Shown here: positions 1-7,930 of the stretch, piece after piece
Layout: each line of letters starts with the position of its first letter
Position numbering within the stretch: the stretch's first letter is position 1
DNA from: Acidobacteriaceae bacterium
GTDB taxonomy: Bacteria > Acidobacteriota > Terriglobia > Terriglobales > Acidobacteriaceae
Assembly (NCBI GenBank): GCA_003156235.1
Contig: PMGP01000002.1
Coordinates: 7,535 to 41,885, forward strand
Direction: 5' to 3'
Length of the DNA stretch: 34,351 nucleotides
Notes under the pieces: generated by a model
Seen by the model: only the letters and a program-made list of their open reading frames with translations
Databases searched by the model: none
What the model was told of the DNA's origin: nothing
Program-made: the position numbers and the translations under genes

Positions 1-2932
1 TGACCGCCGGTAGCAGACTAAGATTGGCGATGGCTTTGGAGACTTCGATCTTGTCCGCCTCAAAGCCGAAGGGTCCGGCCATGCCGCAGCAACTGGAGTT
101 GATGAGTTCGACCGTAGCGCCGGCCTTCTTGAGTAAGGCAATCTCGTTTGCGGGGCCGCCGAAGATGGCTTTGTGGTGGCAGTGGCCATGGAGGATGATC
201 TGCTCGCCCTGAAGCCGGCCGGCGACCCACTCGGGAGCTTTGGCGGCCAGCCAGTCGGCCAGCAGCCAGACCTGATTGCTCATGCGCTGAGCTCGCGTGG
301 CAAGAGGCCCGGAGGGGAATAATTCCAACGCCTCATCGCGGAAGACGCTGGCGCAACTTGGTTCGAGGAAGATGAACGGAAGGCCGGCATCGATCTCCGC
401 AGCCATACGGTCGAATACCTTGGCCAAATAGGCGCGGGCTGTGCCGAGCAAGCCGAAATCGTAGAGCGCGCGGCCGCAGCAGATGTGGCTTTTGGGGATT
501 TGAACCCGGAAGCCGGCCTGAGTAAGAACCTTCTCGGCAGCAATCAGAGTTTGCGGGTGATAGTAGTTGTTCCATGTGTCGGGCCACAAGACGACCACCT
601 GCGGCGGCACCTGCGGTGAGGCCAACTGCCCTTCGGGCGTTGCTGGATTTTGCATGATTGAAGTCCGTCGAACATTGGCGGTTTCATCGGAAGAGCTGCG
701 CGCCTTTCTGTAGTTCTTCGCGGCCAGTCGAGGCATTTTGCGCTCTTGCGCCACGCCCACAATGCGCTTGATGAGCGGGCTGGTCAGCGGGCCGGTGAGC
801 ACGGCGTTAGTCAGCGCGGGGAAGATTGAGCCCAGGCGGGCCAGCAGGTCGGCAAAGCCGAAGACGTAATGGTGCAGCGGATGCGGGCGGTGCTTGTAGC
901 GCTGGGCCAGGAACTCGGATTTGTAAGCGGTCATATCGACAGCCACAGGGCACTCGGTCTTGCAAGCCTTGCAACTGAGGCAGAGGTTGAGGGCCTGGTG
1001 GACGGCTTTGTTGCGGAAGCCTTCCTTGCGCAGTACGCCGGAGAGCATCTCCCAGAGCAGGCGGGCGCGGCCGCGGGTGGAGTGCTGCTCCTCGCCGGTG
1101 GCGCGGTAGCTGGGGCACATGACGCCGCCTTTGGTGTTGAGGCAGGCGCCTACGCCAACGCAGCGCTCGGTGGCGCGTTGCAGCGAGCCTCCGTCGGAGG
1201 CGAAGACGAAGTGGGTTTCAAGGCTGGCCTCTTCTTTCCTGAGATCAGCCGAAGGCGGCTGCCCCTCCGCAGGCGGTTGGCCCCACCGCAGGTGGTGGCG
1301 CAGATTCTCGATGGGGTCGTAGACGCGGACGGCGTCGGAGAGCTTGCCGGGGTTCATGCGGTTCGCCGGATCCCAGATGGCTTTGAACTCCTGGAAGGCG
1401 TGGATCAGCTCGGGGCCGAACATCTTGGGCAGCAGAGCCGCGCGGGACTGGCCGTCTCCGTGCTCGCCCGAGAGCGAGCCGCCGAAGCTGAGGACGAGAT
1501 CTGCGGCGCGGTCGATGAAGCTGCGGAAGTTGCGTATGCCCTCGACGGATTGGAAGTCGAAGTTGATGCGCATGTGGACGCAGCCCTGGCCGTAGTGTCC
1601 GTAGAGCGGGCTGTTATAGCCGAACTCGGCCATGAGCGCCGAGAGTTTGCGCAGGTAAGCGCCGAGGTGCGCGGGAGGAATGCCGGCATCGTCCCAGCCC
1701 TCATGACGCTCCGGCTCGCCGGGGACAAAGGCGGTTGCGCCGAGGGCGGAATCGCGCACGTGCCAGATGCGTGCGGCGTCGGCGGAGTCGTAGATGCGTG
1801 CCACGGGCGCTTCGGGCCAGGACTGCGCGGCTCGAATCAGAGCTTCGGCCTTGGCCTGCGCCTCGGCTGCGTCCCACGCGCCCATCTCGACCATCAGGAA
1901 ACCGCGGCCGGGCGGAAGAAGAGAGACATCGTCCACGGAGAGCTTCTTGCGCTGCATGAAGTCTACGAGCAGCCCGTCAAAGCCTTCCAATCCGATGGGC
2001 GCATGTTCCAGAACACGCGGCACAACATCGGCGGCCAGAAAGGCGTCGGTGAAGGCCAGTACGGTGAGCACGCGAAAGGGCGGGCTGGCGGCGAGGTTGA
2101 GCGTGGCGGAGACGATGGTGGCGCAAGTGCCCTCCGAGCCGACCAGCGCGCGAGCCACGTGGAAGCCGTTCTCGTCGAGCAGCTCGTCGAGGTTGTATCC
2201 GGAAACGCGGCGGGGAATGTTGGGGAATCGCTCGCGTATGAGCGAGGCGTAGCGGTCGCGCAGCTTGGCGAGGTCTGCGTAGATTTGGCCCACGCGGCCG
2301 CCGGAGCGGATCAGGGATTCGAGCTCAGCCGGCGCGGTGCGGCCCACGGACATGCGCGTGCCGTCGTAGAGGATAAGGTCAAGCGATTCGACGTTGTCCA
2401 CCACCTTGCCGGCCATCAGGCCGTGAACGCCGCAACTGTTGTTGCCGATCATGCCGCCGAGAGTGCAGCGGGAATGCGTCGCGGGATCTGGACCATAAGT
2501 CAGATGGTGCTGCTCGGCGGCTTCGCGCAGACGGTCGAGGACGATGCCCGGCTCGACGCGCGCCAACTTTGCAACGGGATCGATAGAGGCTAGCTTGTTC
2601 ATGTAGCGGGAGAAGTCGAAGACTACAGCGACGTTAGCGCATTGGCCGGCGAGACTGGTTCCCGCGCCGCGCGGCAGGACTGCGGCTCCCGTGGCGCGGC
2701 AGGCGGCCAGAGCGGCCTCGACGTCAGCGGCGTCGCGAGGCAGAATCACGCCTACCGGAAGCTGACGGTAGTTCGAGGAGTCGGTTGCGTAAAGGGCGCG
2801 GGAACCGAGATCGAAGCGGACGTCGCCGCGGAGAGATTTTTTGAGCAGCGATTCCAGTTCGCGATGGGCGGAAAAGCGTTCATGGTCGAGGCGAGGCTGA
2901 TTCAGAAGGGCGGAAAACGATGAATTGTCCAC
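1..2932 (-). CDS. FAD-linked oxidase / Fe-S dehydrogenase fusion (D-lactate or glycolate dehydrogenase type), C-terminus cut by window edge
   Basis: This membrane-associated flavoprotein probably oxidises a 2-hydroxy acid such as D-lactate or glycolate and passes electrons through Fe-S clusters to the respiratory chain. 977 codons are visible and the frame stays open to the left edge. Residues 88-97 (RGAGTSLAGQ) are the FAD-binding loop of the GlcD/DLD fold. The middle is the FAD-oxidase C domain. An Fe-S segment follows, with CVGVGAC..CPSYR and then CLSCKACKTECP (C651, C654, C657, C661). Two CCG-type domains end the visible part (C818-C819 and C948-C949). This domain order matches the roughly 1000-residue YdiJ-like family, so only a few dozen residues should be missing. 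The start is a GTG at 2932; an in-frame TGA lies 61-63 bases upstream and no in-frame ATG lies nearby. The substrate cannot be told from sequence. The tetraheme cytochrome gene directly upstream is a plausible electron partner (inference). Confidence 0.88.
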   Translation of the reverse strand, partial: MDNSSFSALLNQPRLDHERFSAHRELESLLKKSLRGDVRFDLGSRALYATDSSNYRQLPVGVILPRDAADVEAALAACRATGAAVLPRGAGTSLAGQCANVAVVFDFSRYMNKLASIDPVAKLARVEPGIVLDRLREAAEQHHLTYGPDPATHSRCTLGGMIGNNSCGVHGLMAGKVVDNVESLDLILYDGTRMSVGRTAPAELESLIRSGGRVGQIYADLAKLRDRYASLIRERFPNIPRRVSGYNLDELLDENGFHVARALVGSEGTCATIVSATLNLAASPPFRVLTVLAFTDAFLAADVVPRVLEHAPIGLEGFDGLLVDFMQRKKLSVDDVSLLPPGRGFLMVEMGAWDAAEAQAKAEALIRAAQSWPEAPVARIYDSADAARIWHVRDSALGATAFVPGEPERHEGWDDAGIPPAHLGAYLRKLSALMAEFGYNSPLYGHYGQGCVHMRINFDFQSVEGIRNFRSFIDRAADLVLSFGGSLSGEHGDGQSRAALLPKMFGPELIHAFQEFKAIWDPANRMNPGKLSDAVRVYDPIENLRHHLRWGQPPAEGQPPSADLRKEEASLETHFVFASDGGSLQRATERCVGVGACLNTKGGVMCPSYRATGEEQHSTRGRARLLWEMLSGVLRKEGFRNKAVHQALNLCLSCKACKTECPVAVDMTAYKSEFLAQRYKHRPHPLHHYVFGFADLLARLGSIFPALTNAVLTGPLTSPLIKRIVGVAQERKMPRLAAKNYRKARSSSDETANVRRTSIMQNPATPEGQLASPQVPPQVVVLWPDTWNNYYHPQTLIAAEKVLTQAGFRVQIPKSHICCGRALYDFGLLGTARAYLAKVFDRMAAEIDAGLPFIFLEPSCASVFRDEALELFPSGPLATRAQRMSNQVWLLADWLAAKAPEWVAGRLQGEQIILHGHCHHKAIFGGPANEIALLKKAGATVELINSSCCGMAGPFGFEADKIEVSKAIANLSLLPAV

Positions 2933-3107
2933 CTTGGAATGGTAGCGCGTTGCGGCGCGCGGCGTTAAAAGTGTCGTTCGAAGCACACCTCTTCAGGGTT
3001 TTCAGGGCAACCGGTCGTACATTCCCTTGGCATGCGAGGCCACGTTTCCAGGGAGGTGAGCGCGGATGAACCGGCCAGCAGTTCGAGAATGCCACGCCTG
3101 GAAATTG

Positions 3108-3512
3108 TTATTTCTTGTCTGCCGGGGCAGCCTTCTTGTGCTCCGCGAAGATGTGTGCTTGATGACAGCTCACACACGTCTTGCCTTTCATGAATGGATC
3201 AGACTTCAGTTGTGCCACCTGATCGCTGTGACAGGAGTCGCATGCGCTTAACGCCGGCGTGCCCGCGAAGTCCGGTGCTGTTGTCTCGCCATGGCACACG
3301 GTACATTCGACACCGTTGGCGGCATGCGGGCTGGCTTTCCATTGGTCATAGATCACCTTGTGGCAACTGGCACAGGTATCCCCGGCTGGAAGCAGCCGAT
3401 GGTGAATATGCTTGGCTTGATCCAGCTGAGCAATGGCAGGTTGGACGGCAATAGCCAAAACGAGAAAAACGAACAGGGTGAGACCGAACATGCGCGCACA
3501 GAAACTATTCAT
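3108..3512 (-). CDS. Exported tetraheme cytochrome c
   Basis: A 134-residue periplasmic electron carrier. Residues 1-28 form a signal peptide with a hydrophobic core ending in AIA. Four CxxCH haem-attachment motifs follow at 47-51, 70-74, 91-95 and 113-117, with extra histidines as candidate distal ligands. The YDQWKASPHA stretch after the first motif is typical of small multihaem cytochromes of the c3/c554 type. The ATG at 3512 is chosen over a longer in-frame start because a perfect AGGAGG (3520-3525) lies 7 bases upstream and the signal peptide begins there. The gene is transcribed towards the FAD/Fe-S dehydrogenase, with about 175 bases between them. A CRP/FNR-like palindrome upstream suggests control by oxygen, nitric oxide or cAMP. 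The exact redox partner is unknown. Confidence 0.9.
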   Translation of the reverse strand: MNSFCARMFGLTLFVFLVLAIAVQPAIAQLDQAKHIHHRLLPAGDTCASCHKVIYDQWKASPHAANGVECTVCHGETTAPDFAGTPALSACDSCHSDQVAQLKSDPFMKGKTCVSCHQAHIFAEHKKAAPADKK

Positions 3513-3538
3513 GGACAGACCTCCTGAGTACGGGTTCA

Positions 3539-3581
3539 AGTATTGAACCGGCGATGGCTGCAATCTGTGATACACATCACA
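3539..3581 (-). promoter_or_regulatory. CRP/FNR-family site with class II promoter geometry for the cytochrome gene
   Basis: TGTGATACACATCACA (3566-3581) matches the CRP-type consensus TGTGA-N6-TCACA in both half-sites. On the minus strand an AATACT hexamer (3544-3539) is centred 32 bases from the palindrome centre, which is the spacing expected when an activator sits at -41.5. The predicted transcription start is near 3532, about 20 bases before the start codon. The -10 is imperfect (4 of 6), consistent with an activator-dependent promoter. Which CRP/FNR/Dnr family member binds cannot be told. Confidence 0.6.
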
Positions 3582-3762
3582 TCTCACCGGAATGCGATCT
3601 GTGCACTGGCTGCGAGGCCTTTTGCCATAGGAATGTTCACTTTTTAGTCCGGCGGCCAGGATCGATAACGGGAAACGCCGATGTCGCCATTCAACTCCTG
3701 AGTGGCCGGCGATCGAGAATCATTCCGCGTGGGCGAGTGGCCGGTCATTCAGAGAAAAAACT

Positions 3763-4335
3763 TTAACGTGTGGGCCACTCATCGACGACGATGCCGAGGT
3801 CGTTGAGTTGCTGGATGATGGCTTCTACGTTGCGGCGGATTTTGGGGCGGTCCTTGGGGCTGGCTTGGGGGGACTCGGCGACGGCGATGACGCGTCCATA
3901 GCGCCATGCGGCGGGAGGCAGGGCGACGAGGGCCTGGGCGAGGTCGGCGGGGCGCAACTGCATCTGCTGGCGGCGGGCGGCCTGGGGACGGAGCATGGTT
4001 CCCTTGCCGATGGGGCTGCGGTTGGCGTCGGCCATGGTGATGCGCAGGTTGAGGGTGTCGGCGTCCACGGTGAGAAATGGATTGGCCCACGCGGCGGGCT
4101 CTTGCACATCCACATACACGCTTTTGGTGGGCAGGGGGATGAGGGCCAGGGCGGCGCGCTGCTGTTCGCGGAGGTCGGCTGCGGATTGAGCGGCGGCCTG
4201 AGCCTGCTGCTCGGCGTTGACCGCGTTCTGGGCTACGCCGGCGACGGCTTGCTCTTCCTTGTGGCAGGCGGCGAGAGCCACGGCGAGGAGCAGGGCCATG
4301 GCAGAAAAACCTTTAAGTCTTGAGGGTTGAATCAC
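3763..4335 (-). CDS. Predicted lipoprotein of unknown function
   Basis: I do not recognise the family. The translation from the GTG at 4335 gives an n-region with Arg and Lys, a hydrophobic stretch MALLLAVALAAC and a lipobox (LAAC), so the mature protein would be a membrane-anchored lipoprotein of about 166 residues. After the Cys comes an Ala/Gln/Glu-rich helical segment (roughly residues 20-60), then a compact alpha/beta-looking region ending in DEWPTR. An internal ATG at 4299 has a better ribosome site (AAAGG, 10 bases upstream) but would leave a signal peptide with no positive charge. An ATG at 4410 would start inside a repeat hairpin and is unlikely. It follows the thiolase gene on the same strand, but a terminator separates them. 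Confidence 0.6.
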   Translation of the reverse strand: MIQPSRLKGFSAMALLLAVALAACHKEEQAVAGVAQNAVNAEQQAQAAAQSAADLREQQRAALALIPLPTKSVYVDVQEPAAWANPFLTVDADTLNLRITMADANRSPIGKGTMLRPQAARRQQMQLRPADLAQALVALPPAAWRYGRVIAVAESPQASPKDRPKIRRNVEAIIQQLNDLGIVVDEWPTR

Positions 4336-4389
4336 GCTTTGAGAATAACAGCGCGGGCGGCGTTCTTGAAATGCCGGCATCGTGGTATC

Positions 4390-4427
4390 CCACCCTAGCC
4401 ACAAAAACAAAAACGTGGCGAGGGTGG
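4390..4427. repeat. Intergenic inverted repeat with A-rich loop
   Basis: CCACCCTAGCCAC (4390-4402) and GTGGCGAGGGTGG (4415-4427) pair over 13 positions with one mismatch around a 12-base A-rich loop. A second partial copy of the TTTCCCACCC motif follows at about 4446. The TATCCCACCC start resembles the 42-bp units inside the thiolase gene and the hairpin at 30579, so these may be one dispersed repeat family. Confidence 0.6.
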
Positions 4428-4461
4428 TGCACCCAGCGTTTGTGGTTTCCCACCCTTTCGC

Positions 4462-4491
4462 AAAAAAATATTCTGAGATTACTGGTCAGAA
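4462..4491 (-). terminator. Intrinsic terminator downstream of the thiolase gene
   Basis: On the minus strand TTCTGA (4491-4486) pairs with TCAGAA (4476-4471) around a 9-base loop. It is followed, after TA, by seven T residues (4468-4462). It lies 23 bases after the thiolase stop codon, so it should end that transcript and isolate it from the lipoprotein gene. Confidence 0.55.
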
Positions 4492-4513
4492 AAGTTATTT
4501 TCCGGATACTGCG

Positions 4514-5782
4514 CTATTCCAATTGCTCGAAGATGGCGGCAGCGCCCATGCCACCTCCCACGCACATGGTGACCATGCCGTAGCGGAGTTGGCGGCGGCG
4601 CATCTCGTTGAGCAGCGTGGTGGTGAGCTTTGCGCCGGTGCAGCCGAGCGGGTGGCCGAGGGCGATGGCGCCTCCGTTGACGTTAATACGCTCCGGGTCG
4701 AGGCCGAGTTCGCGGATGACGGCGAGAGCCTGCGCGGCAAAGGCTTCGTTGAGTTCGATGAGGCCGATGTCGGCCAGGGTGAGGCCAGCGCGGCTGAGGG
4801 CTTTGGGGATGGCAGTGATGGGACCGATGCCCATCTCCTCGGGCAGGCAGCCGGTGACGGCGTAGGCTACCAGGCGGCCGAGGGGTCGAAGGCCCAGTTC
4901 ATGGGCGTGGTTGGCTGCCATAAGAACAGCGGCGGCTGCGCCGTCGGAGATCTGCGAGGAGTTGCCGGCGGTGACGGTTCCCTGGGCGTGGAAGGCGGGT
5001 TTGAGCTTGGCCAGAGCTTCGAGCGAGGTATCGGCGCGCGGGCCTTCGTCAGCGGAGAAGATCGATTCGGTGACGGTTGGCTGCCCGATATCCCACCCCA
5101 GCGACGAAGACCTGTCGCCGGGGGCCCCGGCATCCCACCCCAGCGACGAAGAACTGTCGCCGGGGGCCCCGGTCTTCGCTCCGGGGACTGAAGTGGTGAC
5201 CTTCACCGGAATGAGTTCTTCGTCGAAGCGGCCGGCGGCCTGCGCGGCGAGTGCCTTTTCGTGGCTGGCGTGGGCGAAGGCGTCCTGATCTTCGCGAGAG
5301 ATTTTGTAGTGGCGGGCGACGTGCTCAGCGGTGAGGCCCATGGTGAGCAGCGCGGCGGGATAGTGCTCGGCGAGCCATGGATTGGGACTGGGCTTGAGGC
5401 CGCCCAAGGGCAGCAGGCTCATGGACTCGACGCCGCCGGCTACAACGACGCGGTTGCCGCAGGAGCGGATGCGCAGATCGGCCTGGACGATGGCTTCGAG
5501 GCCGGAGGCGCAGAGGCGATTGACGGTGACGCCGGGAACCTCGACCGGCAAACCGGCGCGCAGTGCGGCAAAGCGGGCGATGTTCCAGCCCTGTTCGCCC
5601 TCTGGCTGGGCGCAGCCGAGGATCACGTCATCGATTTCCGCGCGGTCAAGGCCGGGAACCCGCTGCAAAGCTCCGTTTATCGCAGTTGCGGCTAGCTCGT
5701 CGGGGCGAGTGGTGGAGAGAGCGCCTTTGGGGGCGCGGCCTACAGGAGTGCGTACGGCGCTGACGATGACGGCTTCCGGCAT
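4514..5782 (-). CDS. fadA: Acetyl-CoA acyltransferase (thiolase), carrying a two-unit repeat insertion
   Basis: This enzyme cleaves 3-ketoacyl-CoA to acetyl-CoA and a shortened acyl-CoA, the last step of beta-oxidation. All thiolase catalytic residues are visible: nucleophile C91 (NRLCASG), the NEAFA motif, H377 (ALGHPLGCTGA) and C407 (CVGGGMG). The start at 5782 is set by AAGGAG six bases upstream. The protein has 422 residues, about 28 more than the usual 390-395. The excess sits after FDEELIPVKVTTSVP and consists of two near-identical 14-residue units (GAPGDSSSSLGWDA and GAPGDRSSSLGWDI) before the conserved DEGPR motif. The insertion keeps the frame and lies in the variable loop domain, so activity is probably retained. 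FadN on the same strand is the natural partner, although three unrelated genes now lie between them. Confidence 0.93.
   Translation of the reverse strand: MPEAVIVSAVRTPVGRAPKGALSTTRPDELAATAINGALQRVPGLDRAEIDDVILGCAQPEGEQGWNIARFAALRAGLPVEVPGVTVNRLCASGLEAIVQADLRIRSCGNRVVVAGGVESMSLLPLGGLKPSPNPWLAEHYPAALLTMGLTAEHVARHYKISREDQDAFAHASHEKALAAQAAGRFDEELIPVKVTTSVPGAKTGAPGDSSSSLGWDAGAPGDRSSSLGWDIGQPTVTESIFSADEGPRADTSLEALAKLKPAFHAQGTVTAGNSSQISDGAAAAVLMAANHAHELGLRPLGRLVAYAVTGCLPEEMGIGPITAIPKALSRAGLTLADIGLIELNEAFAAQALAVIRELGLDPERINVNGGAIALGHPLGCTGAKLTTTLLNEMRRRQLRYGMVTMCVGGGMGAAAIFEQLE
5090..5173. repeat. Two tandem 42-bp repeat units inside the thiolase gene
   Basis: The units 5090-5131 and 5132-5173 differ at only about three positions. 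Each begins ATCCCACCCCAGCGACGAAG and ends in the palindrome CCGGGGGCCCCGG, with a small internal GCGAC..GTCGC hairpin. 42 bases equal 14 codons, which is why the reading frame survives. The TATCCCACCC opening is shared with the intergenic repeat at 4387. Confidence 0.85.
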
Positions 5783-5899
5783 ATGTTGCTCCTTGATATT
5801 CACGGCCATTTCAATCAAGTACTAGTGCGGCAGACAGAGGTCAATCACGAAACATAATTTGCGTTGTCCCTGTTGATATTGATTCGCAGGCGCCCGACG

Positions 5900-7171
5900 T
5901 CATGGTATGGCCCCGGCCTGCATCAATAATGCTCTGATCTCGGCCTGTTCACCGGCCGCATCCAGCGCAGTCTTGTCATCGTTTGACTTGGCGTTCACAT
6001 CGGCTTTGACAGCGAGCAAAGCCTGCACTGTCTCCGGATGTCCATACTTTGACGCATACATCAACGCTGTCCATCCATTGATGTTCCTGGCGTTCACATC
6101 CGCCTTGGCAGAGAGCAGTGTCCGTACTGCCTCCAGCCTGCCTCTTTGCGACACAAACATTAAGGCCGTATCCCCATTTCCATTTTTAGCATTCACATCG
6201 GCATGAGCGTCGAGCAGTTCGCGCACCGCCTCCGGGTTGCCATCCTGCAACGCAAACATCAATGCCGTGGTGCCAGGCGCGTCCATGGCATTCACATCGG
6301 CTTTCGCCGCAATCAAAGCCCGCATTACATCCACGCGACCCATGAACGACGCCGACATCAAAGCCGTGGTGCCGCCGACTGTCTTGATGTTCACATCGGC
6401 ATTGGCAGCTATCAGCGCCAGAATTGCTTCCGCGCGGCCATTCAGAGATGCAGCATTTAATGCGGTGAGGCCTTGCAAATCCATGGCATTCACATCAGCC
6501 TTGGCTTTAAGCAACGCACGCAATACTTCCACGGAGCCAGTGCCGCTCTGTGAAACTAAGATCAAAGCCGTGGCGCCGTCCTTATTTTTTGCATTCACAT
6601 CGGCCCGGGCATTGATCAACGCATGCACTGCATCCAGGCGACCATTCTGCGACGCCGCCATCAACGCTGTGGTGCCATCCTCATTCTTGGTGTTCACATC
6701 GGCCTTGGCGGTGAGCAATGTCTGCACGGCTTCCAGATGACCATTCTGCGACGCAACCATCAACGCCGTGTTGCCATCCTTATCCTTGACGTTCACATCG
6801 GCCTTGGCGGCTACCAACGCCCGCACTGCTTCCAAGTGGTCGTATTGCAACGCCGCGATTAACGCCGTATCGCCATTCTGATTCCTGGCGTTCACGTCTG
6901 CCCTGGCAGCGATCAACGCCTGCACTACCTCCGCGTTTCCGTTCAGCGATGCCAATATCAATGGCGTAATGCCATTTACCGACGTAGCGTTCACATCGGT
7001 CTTGGCTGCTATCAGCGCTTTGACGCGGGCCATGTCACCCTTGGCGGCCGCAGCGAAGAGGTCCTCCCCCTGCGCCTGACCCTGAGCACCTGCTTGACCA
7101 TATGCCAGCAGAATCAGAAGACCCAAAATCAACGAATACTTTTGTAGGCATATTAATTTCAACGTACTCAT
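5900..7171 (-). CDS. Exported ankyrin-repeat protein
   Basis: Residues 1-30 (from MSTLKLICLQ) form a signal peptide with a long hydrophobic core ending near GQAGAQ, so the protein is exported to the periplasm or beyond. The rest is an uninterrupted solenoid of about 11-12 ankyrin repeats of 33 residues. Each has the TALM-AS-NG helix pair and an ADVNAK-type hairpin, and eleven DVN loops can be counted. One repeat (SQSGTGSVEV) carries two extra residues. The repeats are very alike at the DNA level, suggesting recent internal duplication. The ATG at 7171 is preferred to an in-frame ATG at 7240 because the signal peptide starts there and AGAGG lies just upstream (spacing 4, slightly short). Ankyrin proteins bind other proteins; no target can be inferred. 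Confidence 0.88.
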   Translation of the reverse strand: MSTLKLICLQKYSLILGLLILLAYGQAGAQGQAQGEDLFAAAAKGDMARVKALIAAKTDVNATSVNGITPLILASLNGNAEVVQALIAARADVNARNQNGDTALIAALQYDHLEAVRALVAAKADVNVKDKDGNTALMVASQNGHLEAVQTLLTAKADVNTKNEDGTTALMAASQNGRLDAVHALINARADVNAKNKDGATALILVSQSGTGSVEVLRALLKAKADVNAMDLQGLTALNAASLNGRAEAILALIAANADVNIKTVGGTTALMSASFMGRVDVMRALIAAKADVNAMDAPGTTALMFALQDGNPEAVRELLDAHADVNAKNGNGDTALMFVSQRGRLEAVRTLLSAKADVNARNINGWTALMYASKYGHPETVQALLAVKADVNAKSNDDKTALDAAGEQAEIRALLMQAGAIP

Positions 7172-7236
7172 ATAGCCTCTTTGGAGAAAATGCCTTAGAT
7201 GAGCCGGAATCCTCATCCTTTGAATTGTGGCCGGAT

Positions 7237-7869
7237 TCATTCCGGCATTTCCAGGACGATCCAGGCGCTTTTCAAATAGAAGTGGTAGATGGTGTGTTGG
7301 TCGACGAGCGAATCGGCCAGAGCGTCGTGGTCCACGGGAGCCGGACGGCGCAGCAGGCCAGACTGAGCCTGGCGAATCTGCTCGGGCGAGGCGGGGTCGA
7401 TGCCCCAGTTGAAGCCGAGAACGCCGGATGGGTCGTGAGGTTGCAGGCGCTCAGTTTCCGGCGCGGCGGAGAGCACCAGCAGCTTGTCTGGAGAGCTGGC
7501 AAAGAAGACCAGCAGCGAGACGGTTCCCCGCTCCGAACCCGACTCCGAGCAGAGCACTGCCCAATCGGAGGAGCCGGGGCGTTCCAGGCTGGCGTGGATT
7601 ACGTTTTCCGGGCGATGCGCTTCGTAGGTCTGCGGAATCAGGCAACCGCGGCGGTTGAGCAGGGCCGCGAGTTCATCAGGCAGGCCGGGGAATGAGCTGA
7701 TGGGCAGATGGCGAATGAGGTATGGGATGGAGTGGCCGGCGACGACGATCTGGCCGGAGACGTTAAGATGCGCGGGAGTTGGCTCTGGCTTTTGGGCCGA
7801 AAGCAGAGAGCAAGCCCAGAGCAGCGTGCCCAGCAGACAAGCGACCTTTGTTAAACCTGCGCGAACCAT
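7237..7869 (-). CDS. Secreted protein of unknown function
   Basis: I do not recognise the family. 210 residues from the ATG at 7869, which has GAGG five bases upstream; an in-frame ATG 14 codons earlier lies in a dispersed repeat and is less likely. Residues 1-25 (MVRAGLTKVACLLGTLLWACSLLSAQ) form a signal peptide. The mature part has HLPISSFPGLPDEL, a single Cys in RRGCLIPQTYEAHRPENV, a second Cys in AVLCSE, and a hydrophobic strand SLLVFFASSPDKLLVL. It ends about 65 bases before the ankyrin gene on the same strand, so co-transcription is likely. Its function is open. Confidence 0.7.
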   Translation of the reverse strand: MVRAGLTKVACLLGTLLWACSLLSAQKPEPTPAHLNVSGQIVVAGHSIPYLIRHLPISSFPGLPDELAALLNRRGCLIPQTYEAHRPENVIHASLERPGSSDWAVLCSESGSERGTVSLLVFFASSPDKLLVLSAAPETERLQPHDPSGVLGFNWGIDPASPEQIRQAQSGLLRRPAPVDHDALADSLVDQHTIYHFYLKSAWIVLEMPE

Positions 7870-7874
7870 TATTC

Positions 7875-7930
7875 CCTCAGGGGCTAAAGCCCGCGTTGAT
7901 TCTGCCTTCAATGTACGGGCTGAAGCCCTT
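7875..7930. repeat. GGGCTAAAGCCC / GGGCTGAAGCCC repeat pair
   Basis: Two related palindromes, GGGCTAAAGCCC (7881-7892) and GGGCTGAAGCCC (7917-7928), are separated by a 24-base spacer. Repeats of this form are familiar from acidobacterial genomes (my recollection, not checked). The right copy abuts the stop codon of the small antitoxin-like gene, so the repeat defines that gene's 3' boundary. Confidence 0.65.

Noticed and set aside
869..2593. A 574-codon open frame on the plus strand
   Set aside because: It lies opposite the FAD/Fe-S dehydrogenase, whose minus-strand translation has FAD-binding, 4Fe-4S and CCG motifs in one continuous frame. The plus frame is a GC-driven shadow with no domain.
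3554..3766. A small plus-strand frame with several Cys (CDLCTGCEAFCHRN), reminiscent of a ferredoxin
   Set aside because: No ribosome site, no full 4Fe-4S spacing, and its start overlaps the CRP/FNR-like palindrome of the divergent cytochrome promoter.
5090..5173. Possible CRISPR-like tandem repeat
   Set aside because: The units are directly adjacent with no spacers, there are only two, and they are translated as part of the thiolase.
4382..5191. A 269-codon plus-strand frame with repeats near its C-terminus
   Set aside because: It is antisense to the thiolase; the apparent protein repeats are the 42-bp DNA units read on the wrong strand.
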